Source: an uncultured Bacteroides sp. (lineage in GTDB: Bacteria; Bacteroidota; Bacteroidia; Bacteroidales; Bacteroidaceae). Taken from it: DNA of 15,354 nt. The notes under the pieces were generated by a model. The model did no database searches. It saw nothing but the letters and a program-made list of their open reading frames with translations, and was not told where the DNA came from. Below, piece by piece: positions 1-7,664 of this stretch. Location: positions 1 through 15,354 of the forward strand of contig CAKUYM010000070.1 in the NCBI GenBank assembly GCA_934716785.1, written 5' to 3'. The position numbers were made by a program, and so were the translations under genes. Within the stretch, counting starts at the first letter, position 1. Each line of letters opens with the position of its first letter.

Positions 1-165
1 GGCTGGAATTACCTTGCTATGCAATAAAGTTATTAGCTTTAACACATGACCTGCCCCGAAAGTGACGAAGAACCGAATATCTTTAATAATTTGCTGTCAT
101 CTGTCACAAAAGTGGGGTTAATGTGTTGGGTATGAATCGATATGCCCGTGACAGCAAGAGGTGAC

Positions 166-199
166 ACCAGTGTGACGGCATTTTTGCCGTCACACTGGT
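166..199 (+). terminator. Perfect 15-bp hairpin, probable intrinsic terminator
   Basis: ACCAGTGTGACGGCA at 166-180 and its exact reverse complement at 185-199 flank a TTTT loop. The stem is GC-rich and is followed on the plus strand by ATTTTAATTC, a weak T-rich tail, so termination of a transcript coming from left of the window is the likeliest role. The minus-strand side has no T tract. The ATPase gene ends about 316 bp away, so this is less likely to be its terminator. It could instead be a stand-alone palindromic element. Confidence 0.55.
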
Positions 200-304
200 A
201 TTTTAATTCAGCACAGACAGAATTGGTTCTTCGGGTTGACACATTAGTTTCAACTACAGGACACAACAGTTTCATCTATAAGAAAACAAAGTTCCATAGG
301 CAGT

Positions 305-416
305 GGAACTATAGTTTCGAGCGTTTGGAACTACAGTATCAAGCCTGTGAAACTATAGTATCAAGCGTCTGAAACTACAGTTCCGAGCCTTGAAACTAAT
401 CTCTAACTGTAGTTTA
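305..416. repeat. Degenerate 22-bp tandem repeats with internal dyad
   Basis: Units start at 305, 327, 349 and 371 (22, 22, 22 and 21 bp). A fifth, decayed partial copy follows from 392, ending near the inverted word AACTGTAGTTT. The unit core reads G(A/G)AACTA(T/C)AGT(A/T)(T/C)C(A/G)AGC. This core is close to the perfect palindrome GAAACTATAGTTTC, so each unit could fold or bind a dimeric protein. Copies differ at a few positions, mostly transitions or dyad-preserving changes. There are no unique spacers, so this is not a CRISPR array. No function is known to me. Confidence 0.8.
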
Positions 417-515
417 ATGTTTTAGGTTGACTACTTCTTAATCTTACTTGTAAGTATAGTTGACAAAGTTAATACTTAGTTATAATATGAGTTGACTCTT
501 TCAATGATCAAGAAG

Positions 516-1835
516 CTATTTTGAAAGTTCCAATAGTTTTTCCGTCCAATCGGCAAGAAATATAGGAATATTAAGAATCACATCATCTCGTTTCAGATTG
601 TTCATTGAGTAACGCAAAGCCAATTTTGTATCAAAACGATTTATATATATTCCAAGACTTTTGCCGTTCAAACGAGTACCGGATTTAACCTCTACAGGAA
701 GTAATGAAGTATTGCTCTGTAGTAGAAAATCCACTTCTGCGGTAGCTTCAGATGTCCAATATCGCGGTTGTACATTGAAATGTGCTACGAGGGATTGTAA
801 CACATTATTTTCCGCCATTGCACCTTTAAACTCAGTATAAAGCGCATTTTCCGTCCAAAGCACATCGACCGGGAGTTTCGCCATGACACGAAGCAAACCT
901 CCATCGCATAAATAAATTTTGAATGCCGAAAGGTCATCGTATGCACTCAGTGGCAAACCTGGTTTGGAAGAACAGAAAATGCGATAGATCAACCCAGCGT
1001 GTTCCAACCACAACAGACCGTCTTCATATTCTCGTGCCCTCGCTCCGGCTTTGACAAGTTTATAGACGAACTTTCGATTTCCTTTCGCTAACTGGGATGG
1101 AATAGAGTTCCAAATGGCAGTAATACGTGGAATATCCTTGCCCGGAGCATGTTTGGCAAAATCCAGTGCATAGGCTGTCAGAATCGCTTCTTGGATTTCC
1201 TCTATCTCCTGTACACCACGTCTTTCCAGCATAGCTGCAACAGCAGCCGGCATTCCTCCACAAACCAGATAACGGCGATATGCCTCTCCGACACGTCCCA
1301 TTACAATTTCCGGCAGCGGTGCAATCTCCGTCAGGTTCTCAAGATATTCATACATTTGTGGCATATCGGCATGCAGAAACTCCCGGAACGTAACAGGGTA
1401 CATTTTTAGAAATTCTACTTTACCGACAGGGAACGAATCCCCTTGTGAGAGAGACACATCCAAGAGTGAGCCTGCTGCAAGAATATGATATTCGGGAGTA
1501 TCTTCGCAGAAATATTTTAAACTATTAAGAGCTTTGTTGCTCTGCTGAATCTCATCGAAAATAATCAAAGTTCGTTCCGGTTCGATAGGGCATTCCGTAT
1601 AAAGCCGAAGAATATCGATTAATCGTTCGGGATTTTTCGTATTCTCAAACTCTCTGCACAATTCCTCCGATGCATCGAAGTTAAAATAAGCAACGTAGTC
1701 GAAATATTCTTCTCCGAACTTTCGCATAATCCACGTTTTACCAATTTGACGCGCCCCCTGAATGATGAGCGGTTTGCGTTCAGACCGTTGCTTCCATTTA
1801 AGCAGAGTGGACATTATATCTCTTTTTATCTCCAT
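516..1835 (-). CDS. AAA_14/DUF4143-type ATP-binding protein
   Basis: A 439-residue predicted cytoplasmic ATPase, complete and of normal length for this family. Walker A is GARQIGKT at residues 27-34. Walker B is TLIIFDEIQ at 89-97, with D94 and E95. A sensor-like AGSLL follows at 121-125. The C-terminal half matches the DUF4143 layout and has a nuclease-like acidic pattern: E342, then EVDF (367-370) and VEVKSG (381-386), as in PD-(D/E)xK folds. Proteins of this type are abundant, often in many copies, in Bacteroidetes and archaea. Their role is unresolved; DNA- or mobile-element-related and toxin-like roles have been considered. It is divergent from the PUL and has no obvious partner gene. 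The start at 1835 gives the full family N-terminus; Met8 is an alternative. I infer no part in glycan use. Confidence 0.88.
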   Translation of the reverse strand: MEIKRDIMSTLLKWKQRSERKPLIIQGARQIGKTWIMRKFGEEYFDYVAYFNFDASEELCREFENTKNPERLIDILRLYTECPIEPERTLIIFDEIQQSNKALNSLKYFCEDTPEYHILAAGSLLDVSLSQGDSFPVGKVEFLKMYPVTFREFLHADMPQMYEYLENLTEIAPLPEIVMGRVGEAYRRYLVCGGMPAAVAAMLERRGVQEIEEIQEAILTAYALDFAKHAPGKDIPRITAIWNSIPSQLAKGNRKFVYKLVKAGARAREYEDGLLWLEHAGLIYRIFCSSKPGLPLSAYDDLSAFKIYLCDGGLLRVMAKLPVDVLWTENALYTEFKGAMAENNVLQSLVAHFNVQPRYWTSEATAEVDFLLQSNTSLLPVEVKSGTRLNGKSLGIYINRFDTKLALRYSMNNLKRDDVILNIPIFLADWTEKLLELSK

Positions 1836-1880
1836 GTCACATTCTAATTATTGTCTATTAATCACATTTTACCAACATGA

Positions 1881-1912
1881 TTTGTGCAAATATATACATT
1901 TTCGTAACATTG
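1881..1912 (+). promoter_or_regulatory. Weak candidate promoter facing the PUL
   Basis: TTTG at 1881-1884 is followed after 20 nt by TAACATTG at 1905-1912, which differs from TAnnTTTG at one base. Spacing is right for the Bacteroides primary sigma factor. It overlaps the minus-strand ATPase promoter candidate. If used, it would give a leader of over 650 nt before the first susC, or a separate short RNA. A second, poorer candidate lies nearer the gene (CTTG near 2337, TATACAATTTG at 2361-2371). I cannot decide which drives the operon. Confidence 0.25.
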
Positions 1913-1918
1913 ATAAAA
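1887..1918 (-). promoter_or_regulatory. Candidate promoter for the ATPase gene
   Basis: Read on the minus strand, a perfect Bacteroides -7 element TATATTTG lies at 1894-1887. A TTTT at 1918-1915 stands where -33 TTTG is expected, with a 20-nt spacer. The start codon follows about 50 nt downstream. The match to the -33/-7 TTTG...TAnnTTTG consensus is good except for one base in the -33 box. Confidence 0.5.
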
Positions 1919-1958
1919 GATAATCGTTTTTTTACTTCGTCACTTGACATCTTATATT

Positions 1959-1976
1959 TTATCTGTTGACAGATAA
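1959..1976. promoter_or_regulatory. 18-bp dyad, possible operator
   Basis: TTATCTGTTGACAGATAA has two perfect 8-bp arms around a TG centre. It lies downstream of the divergent promoter candidates. The short two-base centre is more typical of a dimeric protein-binding site than of an RNA hairpin. The binding protein is unknown. Confidence 0.35.
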
Positions 1977-2109
1977 TTTACTTAATGCTATAGGTAGCTG
2001 ATCTGCATTACAGTAGAACAGTTGGAATATAGCTTCAATGAAATGGCAATACCTATAGGAAAACGTGCCAATGTTTAATTGCTTGCATGCAGATAATAGT
2101 TTTTTTGCA

Positions 2110-2127
2110 TGGAATAAGGTTATTCCA
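2110..2127. promoter_or_regulatory. Second 18-bp dyad, possible operator
   Basis: TGGAATAAGGTTATTCCA has perfect 8-bp arms around a GG centre, the same geometry as the dyad at 1959-1976 but a different sequence. It is 474 bp ahead of the first susC start. There is no T tract after it, so it is unlikely to be a terminator. Confidence 0.35.
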
Positions 2128-2463
2128 GGTTATGAGACAAGAAAGATAAACAATGAAGGAAGCTCTATCGAAATGATGAACTAACATTTGATTCGGTAGA
2201 GGAAATGATTAGAATATCTGCCATATTATAGAAGAAAATAAAAACAGATTCTAACACTTAACTTATAGTTGGATGTCTGAGTAATGGTGTTGTAATCAGA
2301 TAGTTATATTAAACATTGCTCGGCTGATATAAATTGCTTGGGTATAATATAAATCGTCCGTATACAATTTGTGCAGTTATAAAGGAAGATTCTAATAGAT
2401 ATAATTTAAAATAAAGCACGTTCTTTGAAGCGAAAAGTTAAACAACAATAAAATCTATTACGT

Positions 2464-2577
2464 ATGAAAAGACATCTAACAATTCGCTTACCGTCAAATA
2501 GTAAAATCCTATTAGGTATTCGACATGACAAGTATCCTGTTATTAACCTTTATTTATTATTAACTACTAAAAATTGA
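2464..2577 (+). CDS. Possible 37-codon upstream ORF of the first susC
   Basis: An ATG at 2464 opens a 37-codon ORF ending in TGA at 2575-2577, only six bases before the susC start and in the same reading frame. Its start context, GTATGAAAAGAC at 2462-2473, is repeated exactly at 2582-2593 over the real susC start, 120 bp away. The peptide is basic at its N-terminus and resembles no family I know. It does not look like a signal peptide. It may be a translated leader, a remnant of a duplicated start, or chance. Confidence 0.25.
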   Translation: MKRHLTIRLPSNSKILLGIRHDKYPVINLYLLLTTKN

Positions 2578-2583
2578 AAGTGT

Positions 2584-5500
2584 ATGAAAAGACGAGTCAG
2601 TTCTATGAAAATACCTTGTAGGATATGGCTATTGGCAGCCACGTTGTTTGTAGGGCAAGCGGCTTTTTCAACGGAAATGGAAGCTATTTCCTTTTCGATG
2701 GGCCAAGATATAGCGCAACAAAAGAAGGTAACTGAAGTTACTGGTACTGTTACTGATAGTTTTGGTCCTATAATTGGGGCAACTGTTACAGTAAAAGGCA
2801 TGAGTGCAGGAGTAATTACCGATACTGGTGGTAATTTTAAACTGAAAGTTCCTGTAGGAGCTACCATTATGGTCTCTTATATTGGATATGAGAATAAAGA
2901 AATCCATTATAAAGGAGAAAGAAATCTGAAAATTCGTTTAAATGAGAATGTTCAAGAACTTCAAGAAGTGCAGGTAATTGCATATGGTTCGCAAAAGAAG
3001 GTAACTGTTACTGGTGCCCTTTCTTCAATTAATAATGAAGAATTGCTGAAATCTCCGGTTGCCAGTATGGCTAATGCGTTGACCGGTAAGGTTACTGGTC
3101 TTGCCAGTGTACAATCCAGTGGTCAGCCGGGCGCCGATGATGCTACATTGTATGTACGTGGTGTCGGTTCATTAAGTGCTGACTTGTCGCAACCGTTGAT
3201 GTTGGTGGATGGTGTGGAACGTTCCTTTTTCCAGTTAGATCCAAATGAAGTAGAAAGCATTACTATTTTGAAAGATGCTTCCGCTACAGCAGTATTTGGT
3301 GTGCGTGGTGCTAATGGCGTTATTTTGGTCACTACAAAACGTGGTACACAAGGAAAGGCAAAAGTGAATTTCTCTACTACTTTTGCATGGCAGATGCCAT
3401 CACGTGTACCTGAATTTGCAGATAGTTATGAGTATGCTACGGCTTACAATAACGCGCAACTACATGATGGTGTATCTGAGGATCAATTAGCATTCTCTTC
3501 GGATATTGTTGAGAAATTTCGTACGAATAGCGATCCGTTAGTATATCCGAGTACCAGTTGGACAGATATGTTGATAAAAAACTCGGCTTTGCAGACACAA
3601 CATAACTTTAATATATCAGGCGGTTCCGAAAGAGTGAAATATTTTGCTTCGTTGGGTGTATTTACTCAAAACGGCTTATTTAATACTTTTGAAGAAAATG
3701 GTAATGATAAAGGTTTTAAATACAACCGTTATAATTATCGTATTAATATGGATGTTGATGTTACTAAAACAACTTCTATGCAGGTTAACTTGGGAGGTTA
3801 TTTGAATGACAAGCAAGAGCCTAACTATAATAATGGTACGTATACAGATCTTAAATATTTGTTTCGTGATGTTTATACGGCTGTTCCGTTTGCGGGTGCC
3901 GGGGTTGTAGATGGAAAGTGGGTAGTTTCTGATCAGGATCTCTTTTCGGTGGGTAATTATACGGATGGTTTAAATGTATATTATGGTAAGGGATACAACA
4001 ATCGCACACAGAATACTTTGAACTTTGATTTCAAATTAGAGCAAAAACTCGATTTCTTGACTAAAGGGTTACAAGCTCATGTAAAAGGAGCTTATAACAG
4101 TGGAGTTACTATCACCAAGCGTCGTGAGGGACGTGCCAATAAGTATGAAGCCATTTATAATACTGATGGCGAATTAATTTATAAGAAGACGCAGGATTAT
4201 CAAAAACTCGGATATACAGAAAGTACAGGTCAATCAAGAAACTGGTATTTGGAGGCTGCCGTTAATTATAAGCGTGATTTAGGTAACCATCATATTTCAG
4301 CATTGGCTATGTACAATCAATCTATGACTTATTATCCTTTTGAAGGGAGCAGTCCCAGTGAATTCATTGGAATTCCGAGAAGTTACGTTGGTTTGGTGGG
4401 GCGTGTTACTTATGACTATAAGACCAGATACTTATTGGATGCAAGTGTTGGTTACAATGGTTCCGAGAATTTTGCAGAAGGACAACGTTTCGGTTTATTC
4501 CCTGCCGGCTCTATCGGTTGGATTGTATCTGAAGAAAACTTCTTTCGACCGGTTAAGAAACTCATTACTTATTTAAAATTCCGAGGGTCTTATGGTATTG
4601 TGGGCAATGACCGCGTAAGTGATTATTCTCGTTTCTTGTATTTACCAGATAAATATTTGATTAGTTCTGGAAGTTATAGTTTCGGAACCAATACGTCAAC
4701 TCTTATTGCGGGGGCTACGGAATCTAAGAAAGGTAACCCGAAGGTGACATGGGAAACATCTGAGAAGCAAAACTATGGTATTGATGCAAAATTTTTTAAA
4801 GATCATTTAAGTGTTAACTTCGATTATTTTATTGAGCATCGTAAAAATATCCTGAAGTCTCGTACGATATCTCCCGGATATCTGGCTGTCAGCCTTCCAA
4901 TCGCCAATATTGGTAAAGTAGACAATAAAGGTTACGAAATCAATGTGAAATGGGACGATCGTATTAATGCAGTACGTTATTACATTGGAGCCAATCTTTC
5001 ATATGCTAAAAATAAAATCGTATTCATCGATGAAATCCATTATCCTTATGAATGGATGCAAACGGAAGGTAAACCCGTAGGACAACAGTTCGGTTATGTG
5101 TTTGACGGGTATTTTACGGAAGAAGAAGCGGCCAACTATGAAAACTTGAAGGGTAAAGAAGGCGGTATTGCCAATCAGGGATCGGGGTATATTCCTCTTG
5201 CGGGTGATGTGAAATACAAGGATTTGAACGGTGATGGACAAATTGATGAAAAAGATGTTCGTGACATCGGTTATCCGAAATATCCTTTATATACGGCAGG
5301 TATGAATATGGGTTTCTCATGGAAAGGATTTGATTTCAGTATGACATGGGCCGGAGCTTTCAAGACTTCGCGTTTGTTGAGTTCTATGTACCGTGTTCCT
5401 TTCGGAGAAAGTAATAACTCAGCTGTCATGAAGTACATGATTGAAGATGCTTGGACTCCGGAAAAAGGCAATTCGGCTAAGGCACCGGCACTTTCATTCA

Positions 5501-5763
5501 AGAGTAAATCGCACAACTATCAGGATTCGGACCTTTGGCTGAGAGATGCCTCTTATGTTCGTTTAAAGAATATTGAAGTAGGATATTCATTCCCGAGCTC
5601 TTTATTGAAGAAAGCGCATATCGGTTCGCTTCGTATCTTTATGTCCGGATACAATCTGCTAACTTTTGATAGTTTCAAGGTTTCTGATCCAGAAAGTGAT
5701 CCGAGTGGAACAGCTTATCCATTGATTAAAGTGGTGAATGTGGGATTGAAAGTCGGTTTCTAA
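2584..5763 (+). CDS. SusC/RagA-family TonB-dependent outer membrane transporter 1
   Basis: A 1059-residue outer membrane transporter that should import oligosaccharides using TonB energy, in complex with the SusD-like lipoprotein encoded 20 bp downstream. Residues 1 to about 29 form a signal peptide. Residues about 51-120 are a CarboxypepD_reg-like beta-sandwich (VTGTVTD, then IGATVTVKG). A TonB-box-like segment EVQVIAYGSQKK is at 128-139. The plug domain covers about 142-253 and includes LYVRGVGS, LMLVDGVE and the signature-like GANGVILVTTKRG. The rest is the beta-barrel, ending in the outer membrane strand VGLKVGF with a terminal Phe. An EF-hand-like loop D880-LNGDGQIDEK-D891 may bind calcium. 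Length is typical. Met1 is chosen because it gives a basic start to the signal peptide, but Met8 (2605) is possible. It is the first gene of the PUL. Family assignment is certain; the substrate is inferred only from the lyase. Confidence 0.96.
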   Translation: MKRRVSSMKIPCRIWLLAATLFVGQAAFSTEMEAISFSMGQDIAQQKKVTEVTGTVTDSFGPIIGATVTVKGMSAGVITDTGGNFKLKVPVGATIMVSYIGYENKEIHYKGERNLKIRLNENVQELQEVQVIAYGSQKKVTVTGALSSINNEELLKSPVASMANALTGKVTGLASVQSSGQPGADDATLYVRGVGSLSADLSQPLMLVDGVERSFFQLDPNEVESITILKDASATAVFGVRGANGVILVTTKRGTQGKAKVNFSTTFAWQMPSRVPEFADSYEYATAYNNAQLHDGVSEDQLAFSSDIVEKFRTNSDPLVYPSTSWTDMLIKNSALQTQHNFNISGGSERVKYFASLGVFTQNGLFNTFEENGNDKGFKYNRYNYRINMDVDVTKTTSMQVNLGGYLNDKQEPNYNNGTYTDLKYLFRDVYTAVPFAGAGVVDGKWVVSDQDLFSVGNYTDGLNVYYGKGYNNRTQNTLNFDFKLEQKLDFLTKGLQAHVKGAYNSGVTITKRREGRANKYEAIYNTDGELIYKKTQDYQKLGYTESTGQSRNWYLEAAVNYKRDLGNHHISALAMYNQSMTYYPFEGSSPSEFIGIPRSYVGLVGRVTYDYKTRYLLDASVGYNGSENFAEGQRFGLFPAGSIGWIVSEENFFRPVKKLITYLKFRGSYGIVGNDRVSDYSRFLYLPDKYLISSGSYSFGTNTSTLIAGATESKKGNPKVTWETSEKQNYGIDAKFFKDHLSVNFDYFIEHRKNILKSRTISPGYLAVSLPIANIGKVDNKGYEINVKWDDRINAVRYYIGANLSYAKNKIVFIDEIHYPYEWMQTEGKPVGQQFGYVFDGYFTEEEAANYENLKGKEGGIANQGSGYIPLAGDVKYKDLNGDGQIDEKDVRDIGYPKYPLYTAGMNMGFSWKGFDFSMTWAGAFKTSRLLSSMYRVPFGESNNSAVMKYMIEDAWTPEKGNSAKAPALSFKSKSHNYQDSDLWLRDASYVRLKNIEVGYSFPSSLLKKAHIGSLRIFMSGYNLLTFDSFKVSDPESDPSGTAYPLIKVVNVGLKVGF

Positions 5764-5783
5764 TCTATTAATTAATAAAAATC

Positions 5784-7622
5784 ATGAGATCATTAAGAAA
5801 ACTATTATATACTGTCCTTTTGATAGGATCTCTATTTACAACTGTTTCTTGTGAGGATTTGGCATTCGGTGACAAATTCCTGCAAAAACCGCCAAGTTCA
5901 GATGTAACCATTGATACTATATTTTCTTCGGCAGAATATGCACGCCGTATCTTGTGGAAGAGTTATCAGTCACTTCCTTATGGAATAGAAACTTCCGGCT
6001 ACTGGACACAAATGTGGCTTGGAACGTTGGAAGGTTTAACAGACTTGAACTACGATAACGTAGGTTATTCAGGTGTAATGAAAGTATATTACAGTGGTAA
6101 CTATAACGCTTCTATAGAAGATACGCCCAGAAGTACATATATGGCGACAAAAATCCGTTTTAATAATAATGAAAGTGGGATGTGGGGAGCTATTCGTCAT
6201 GCTTGGCTATTTTGCGAAAATGTAGACCGTGTGCCGGATATGGATGCTGTGGAGAAATCACGTCTGAAAGCCGAAGCTAAAATGATTGTGGCTGTCTACT
6301 ATTCTCATATGTTACGCCATTATGGTGGCTTGCCAATCGTGGATCATGCTATCGATCCTGAAGATACCAATCTTCCGGGACGCTCTACATTGCAGGCAAC
6401 GGTCGATTTCATTGTAGGATTGTTAAATGAAGCTATCAACTGTCAGGATCTTCCTTGGCGAATTTCGGATGCGGATTTGGATAATTGGGACGGGCGAATG
6501 TGTAAAGCCGGTGCTATGGCATTGAAAGCGAGGATACTTCTATTTGTAGCCAGTCCGTTATTCAATAACACAGAACCTTATTATAACGGAGAAGCTTCCG
6601 AACAATTAATGGCTTGGTTTGGCAATTATGATAAAGAACGTTGGAAACTTGCTATTGATGCTTGCGAACAATTCTTTACTGCTCTCAATTCTAACGGATA
6701 TTATAAGCTGGTTGAAGCTGGAGATAATGGTACATCTTCAGACCGTCAGGCATTTACAAGTGGATACTTTGACCGTGGAACTACGGAAACGCTGATTTCT
6801 GTGAGAAGGGGAATATTAAATCCATCCAAGAATTCTATAATGAGTAATTCTATCCGTTGGGGAGGTTATTGTCCTACAAAAGAATATTTTGATATGTTCC
6901 AAATGGCGGATGGTACGGATTTTGATTGGAATAATCCGGAGCATGCAAAAAATCCTTTTTTAAATCGTGATCCGCGTTTATATGAAACATTTATTCTTGA
7001 TGGCGATGATTTCAACGGACGTAAAGCCGGTTTGACAGAACCCGATGGAGAAGATTATCCACAAGGACAAGACTGGAAAGCCGGACAAATGCATGAATTG
7101 AGCCTGGCAACAGGACTGGCATGTCGTAAATGGGGATTAGATCGTAATTCATCTTGGCAGAATCGTCCTATTCAATGGCCATTCTTACGTTTACCTGAAA
7201 TTTATCTCAACTATGCTGAAGCGTTGAACGAATACTACGGTGCTCCGAATGCACAAGCATATGACGCTGTTGATAAAGTGCGTGGTCGTGTAAACTTGCC
7301 AGGACTTAAAAAAGGATTAGGACAACTGGAATTCCGAGAAGCTCTTTTGCGTGAACGTGCGTGTGAATTTGGTTATGAGGAAGTTCGTTTCTTTGACTTG
7401 ATTCGCTGGAAACTTTATGACGACTTTGAGAAGAAGTTGCATGGTTTGCACGTGTATAAACACAAAGATACAGGTGAATATAAACTTGTGCCGTTTGAAC
7501 TGACTAAATACACTCGTGTGTGGTGGAATGGTGGTTTTGAACCCAGATGGTGTCTGAGTGCATTCCCTTCTAAAGAAATAAATAAAGGATATGGCCTTGT
7601 TCAGAATCCGGGTTGGGAATAA
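5784..7622 (+). CDS. SusD/RagB-family surface glycan-binding lipoprotein 1
   Basis: A 612-residue lipoprotein that should cap SusC-like transporter 1 at the cell surface and bind the glycan. The signal peptide ends in a lipobox, TTVSC, with lipidated Cys23. The acidic Glu-Asp just after it fits surface export of Bacteroidetes lipoproteins. The helical TPR-like SusD core is recognisable. Conserved landmarks are MADGTDFDW (from residue 374) followed by NRDPRLYE, LPEIYLNYAEALNEYYG, the RERACEFGYEEVRFFDLIRW segment and the C-terminal VQNPGW. It is 20 bp after its susC partner and 42 bp before the second susC, so all are probably cotranscribed. It shares several of these motifs with the second SusD in the window. 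Ligand-binding residues cannot be assigned by eye. Confidence 0.95.
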   Translation: MRSLRKLLYTVLLIGSLFTTVSCEDLAFGDKFLQKPPSSDVTIDTIFSSAEYARRILWKSYQSLPYGIETSGYWTQMWLGTLEGLTDLNYDNVGYSGVMKVYYSGNYNASIEDTPRSTYMATKIRFNNNESGMWGAIRHAWLFCENVDRVPDMDAVEKSRLKAEAKMIVAVYYSHMLRHYGGLPIVDHAIDPEDTNLPGRSTLQATVDFIVGLLNEAINCQDLPWRISDADLDNWDGRMCKAGAMALKARILLFVASPLFNNTEPYYNGEASEQLMAWFGNYDKERWKLAIDACEQFFTALNSNGYYKLVEAGDNGTSSDRQAFTSGYFDRGTTETLISVRRGILNPSKNSIMSNSIRWGGYCPTKEYFDMFQMADGTDFDWNNPEHAKNPFLNRDPRLYETFILDGDDFNGRKAGLTEPDGEDYPQGQDWKAGQMHELSLATGLACRKWGLDRNSSWQNRPIQWPFLRLPEIYLNYAEALNEYYGAPNAQAYDAVDKVRGRVNLPGLKKGLGQLEFREALLRERACEFGYEEVRFFDLIRWKLYDDFEKKLHGLHVYKHKDTGEYKLVPFELTKYTRVWWNGGFEPRWCLSAFPSKEINKGYGLVQNPGWE

Positions 7623-7664
7623 TAAATTAATGATATTAACAGAAATAGAAATAACAATATACTC

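Larger units (their letters stand above)
1..515. other. Non-coding region left of the ATPase gene
   Basis: No convincing coding region is visible. A 76-codon plus-strand ORF at 142-372 runs through a perfect hairpin and the tandem repeats, and a 78-codon minus-strand ORF at 39-275 has no family-like content, so both look spurious. The region contains the hairpin at 166-199, the 22-bp repeat block at 305-416, a 9-bp inverted repeat (TTGCTGTCA at 91-99, TGACAGCAA at 149-157), and several GTTGAC words between about 236 and 497. The first 27 bases could be the end of an upstream plus-strand gene, but too little is present to say. Confidence 0.6.
1919..2583 (+). other. Long intergenic/leader region before the PUL
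   Basis: About 670 bp separate the promoter candidates from the first susC start. The region is AT-rich, with no ORF above about 40 codons and no recognised RNA gene. It holds two 18-bp dyads (1959-1976, 2110-2127), a possible upstream ORF (2464-2577) and a TTATTAAC direct repeat at 2540-2547 and 2557-2564. Control sites for the PUL are expected here, because hybrid two-component regulators normally bind upstream of their susC gene. No site can be assigned from sequence alone. Confidence 0.5.

Noticed and set aside
1..27. C-terminal end of an upstream plus-strand gene
   Set aside because: Only eight codons precede the stop in that frame, and nothing in them is diagnostic.
142..372. 76-codon plus-strand ORF
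   Set aside because: It runs through a perfect hairpin and the tandem repeats, and its translation has no protein-family character.
305..416. CRISPR array
   Set aside because: The units follow one another directly with no unique spacers, and the copies are degenerate.
2071..2184. 37-codon ORF and neighbouring short open stretches (about 1998-2078 and 2160-2235) as a decayed gene
   Set aside because: The pieces are in different frames, short enough for chance in AT-rich DNA, and match no family I know.
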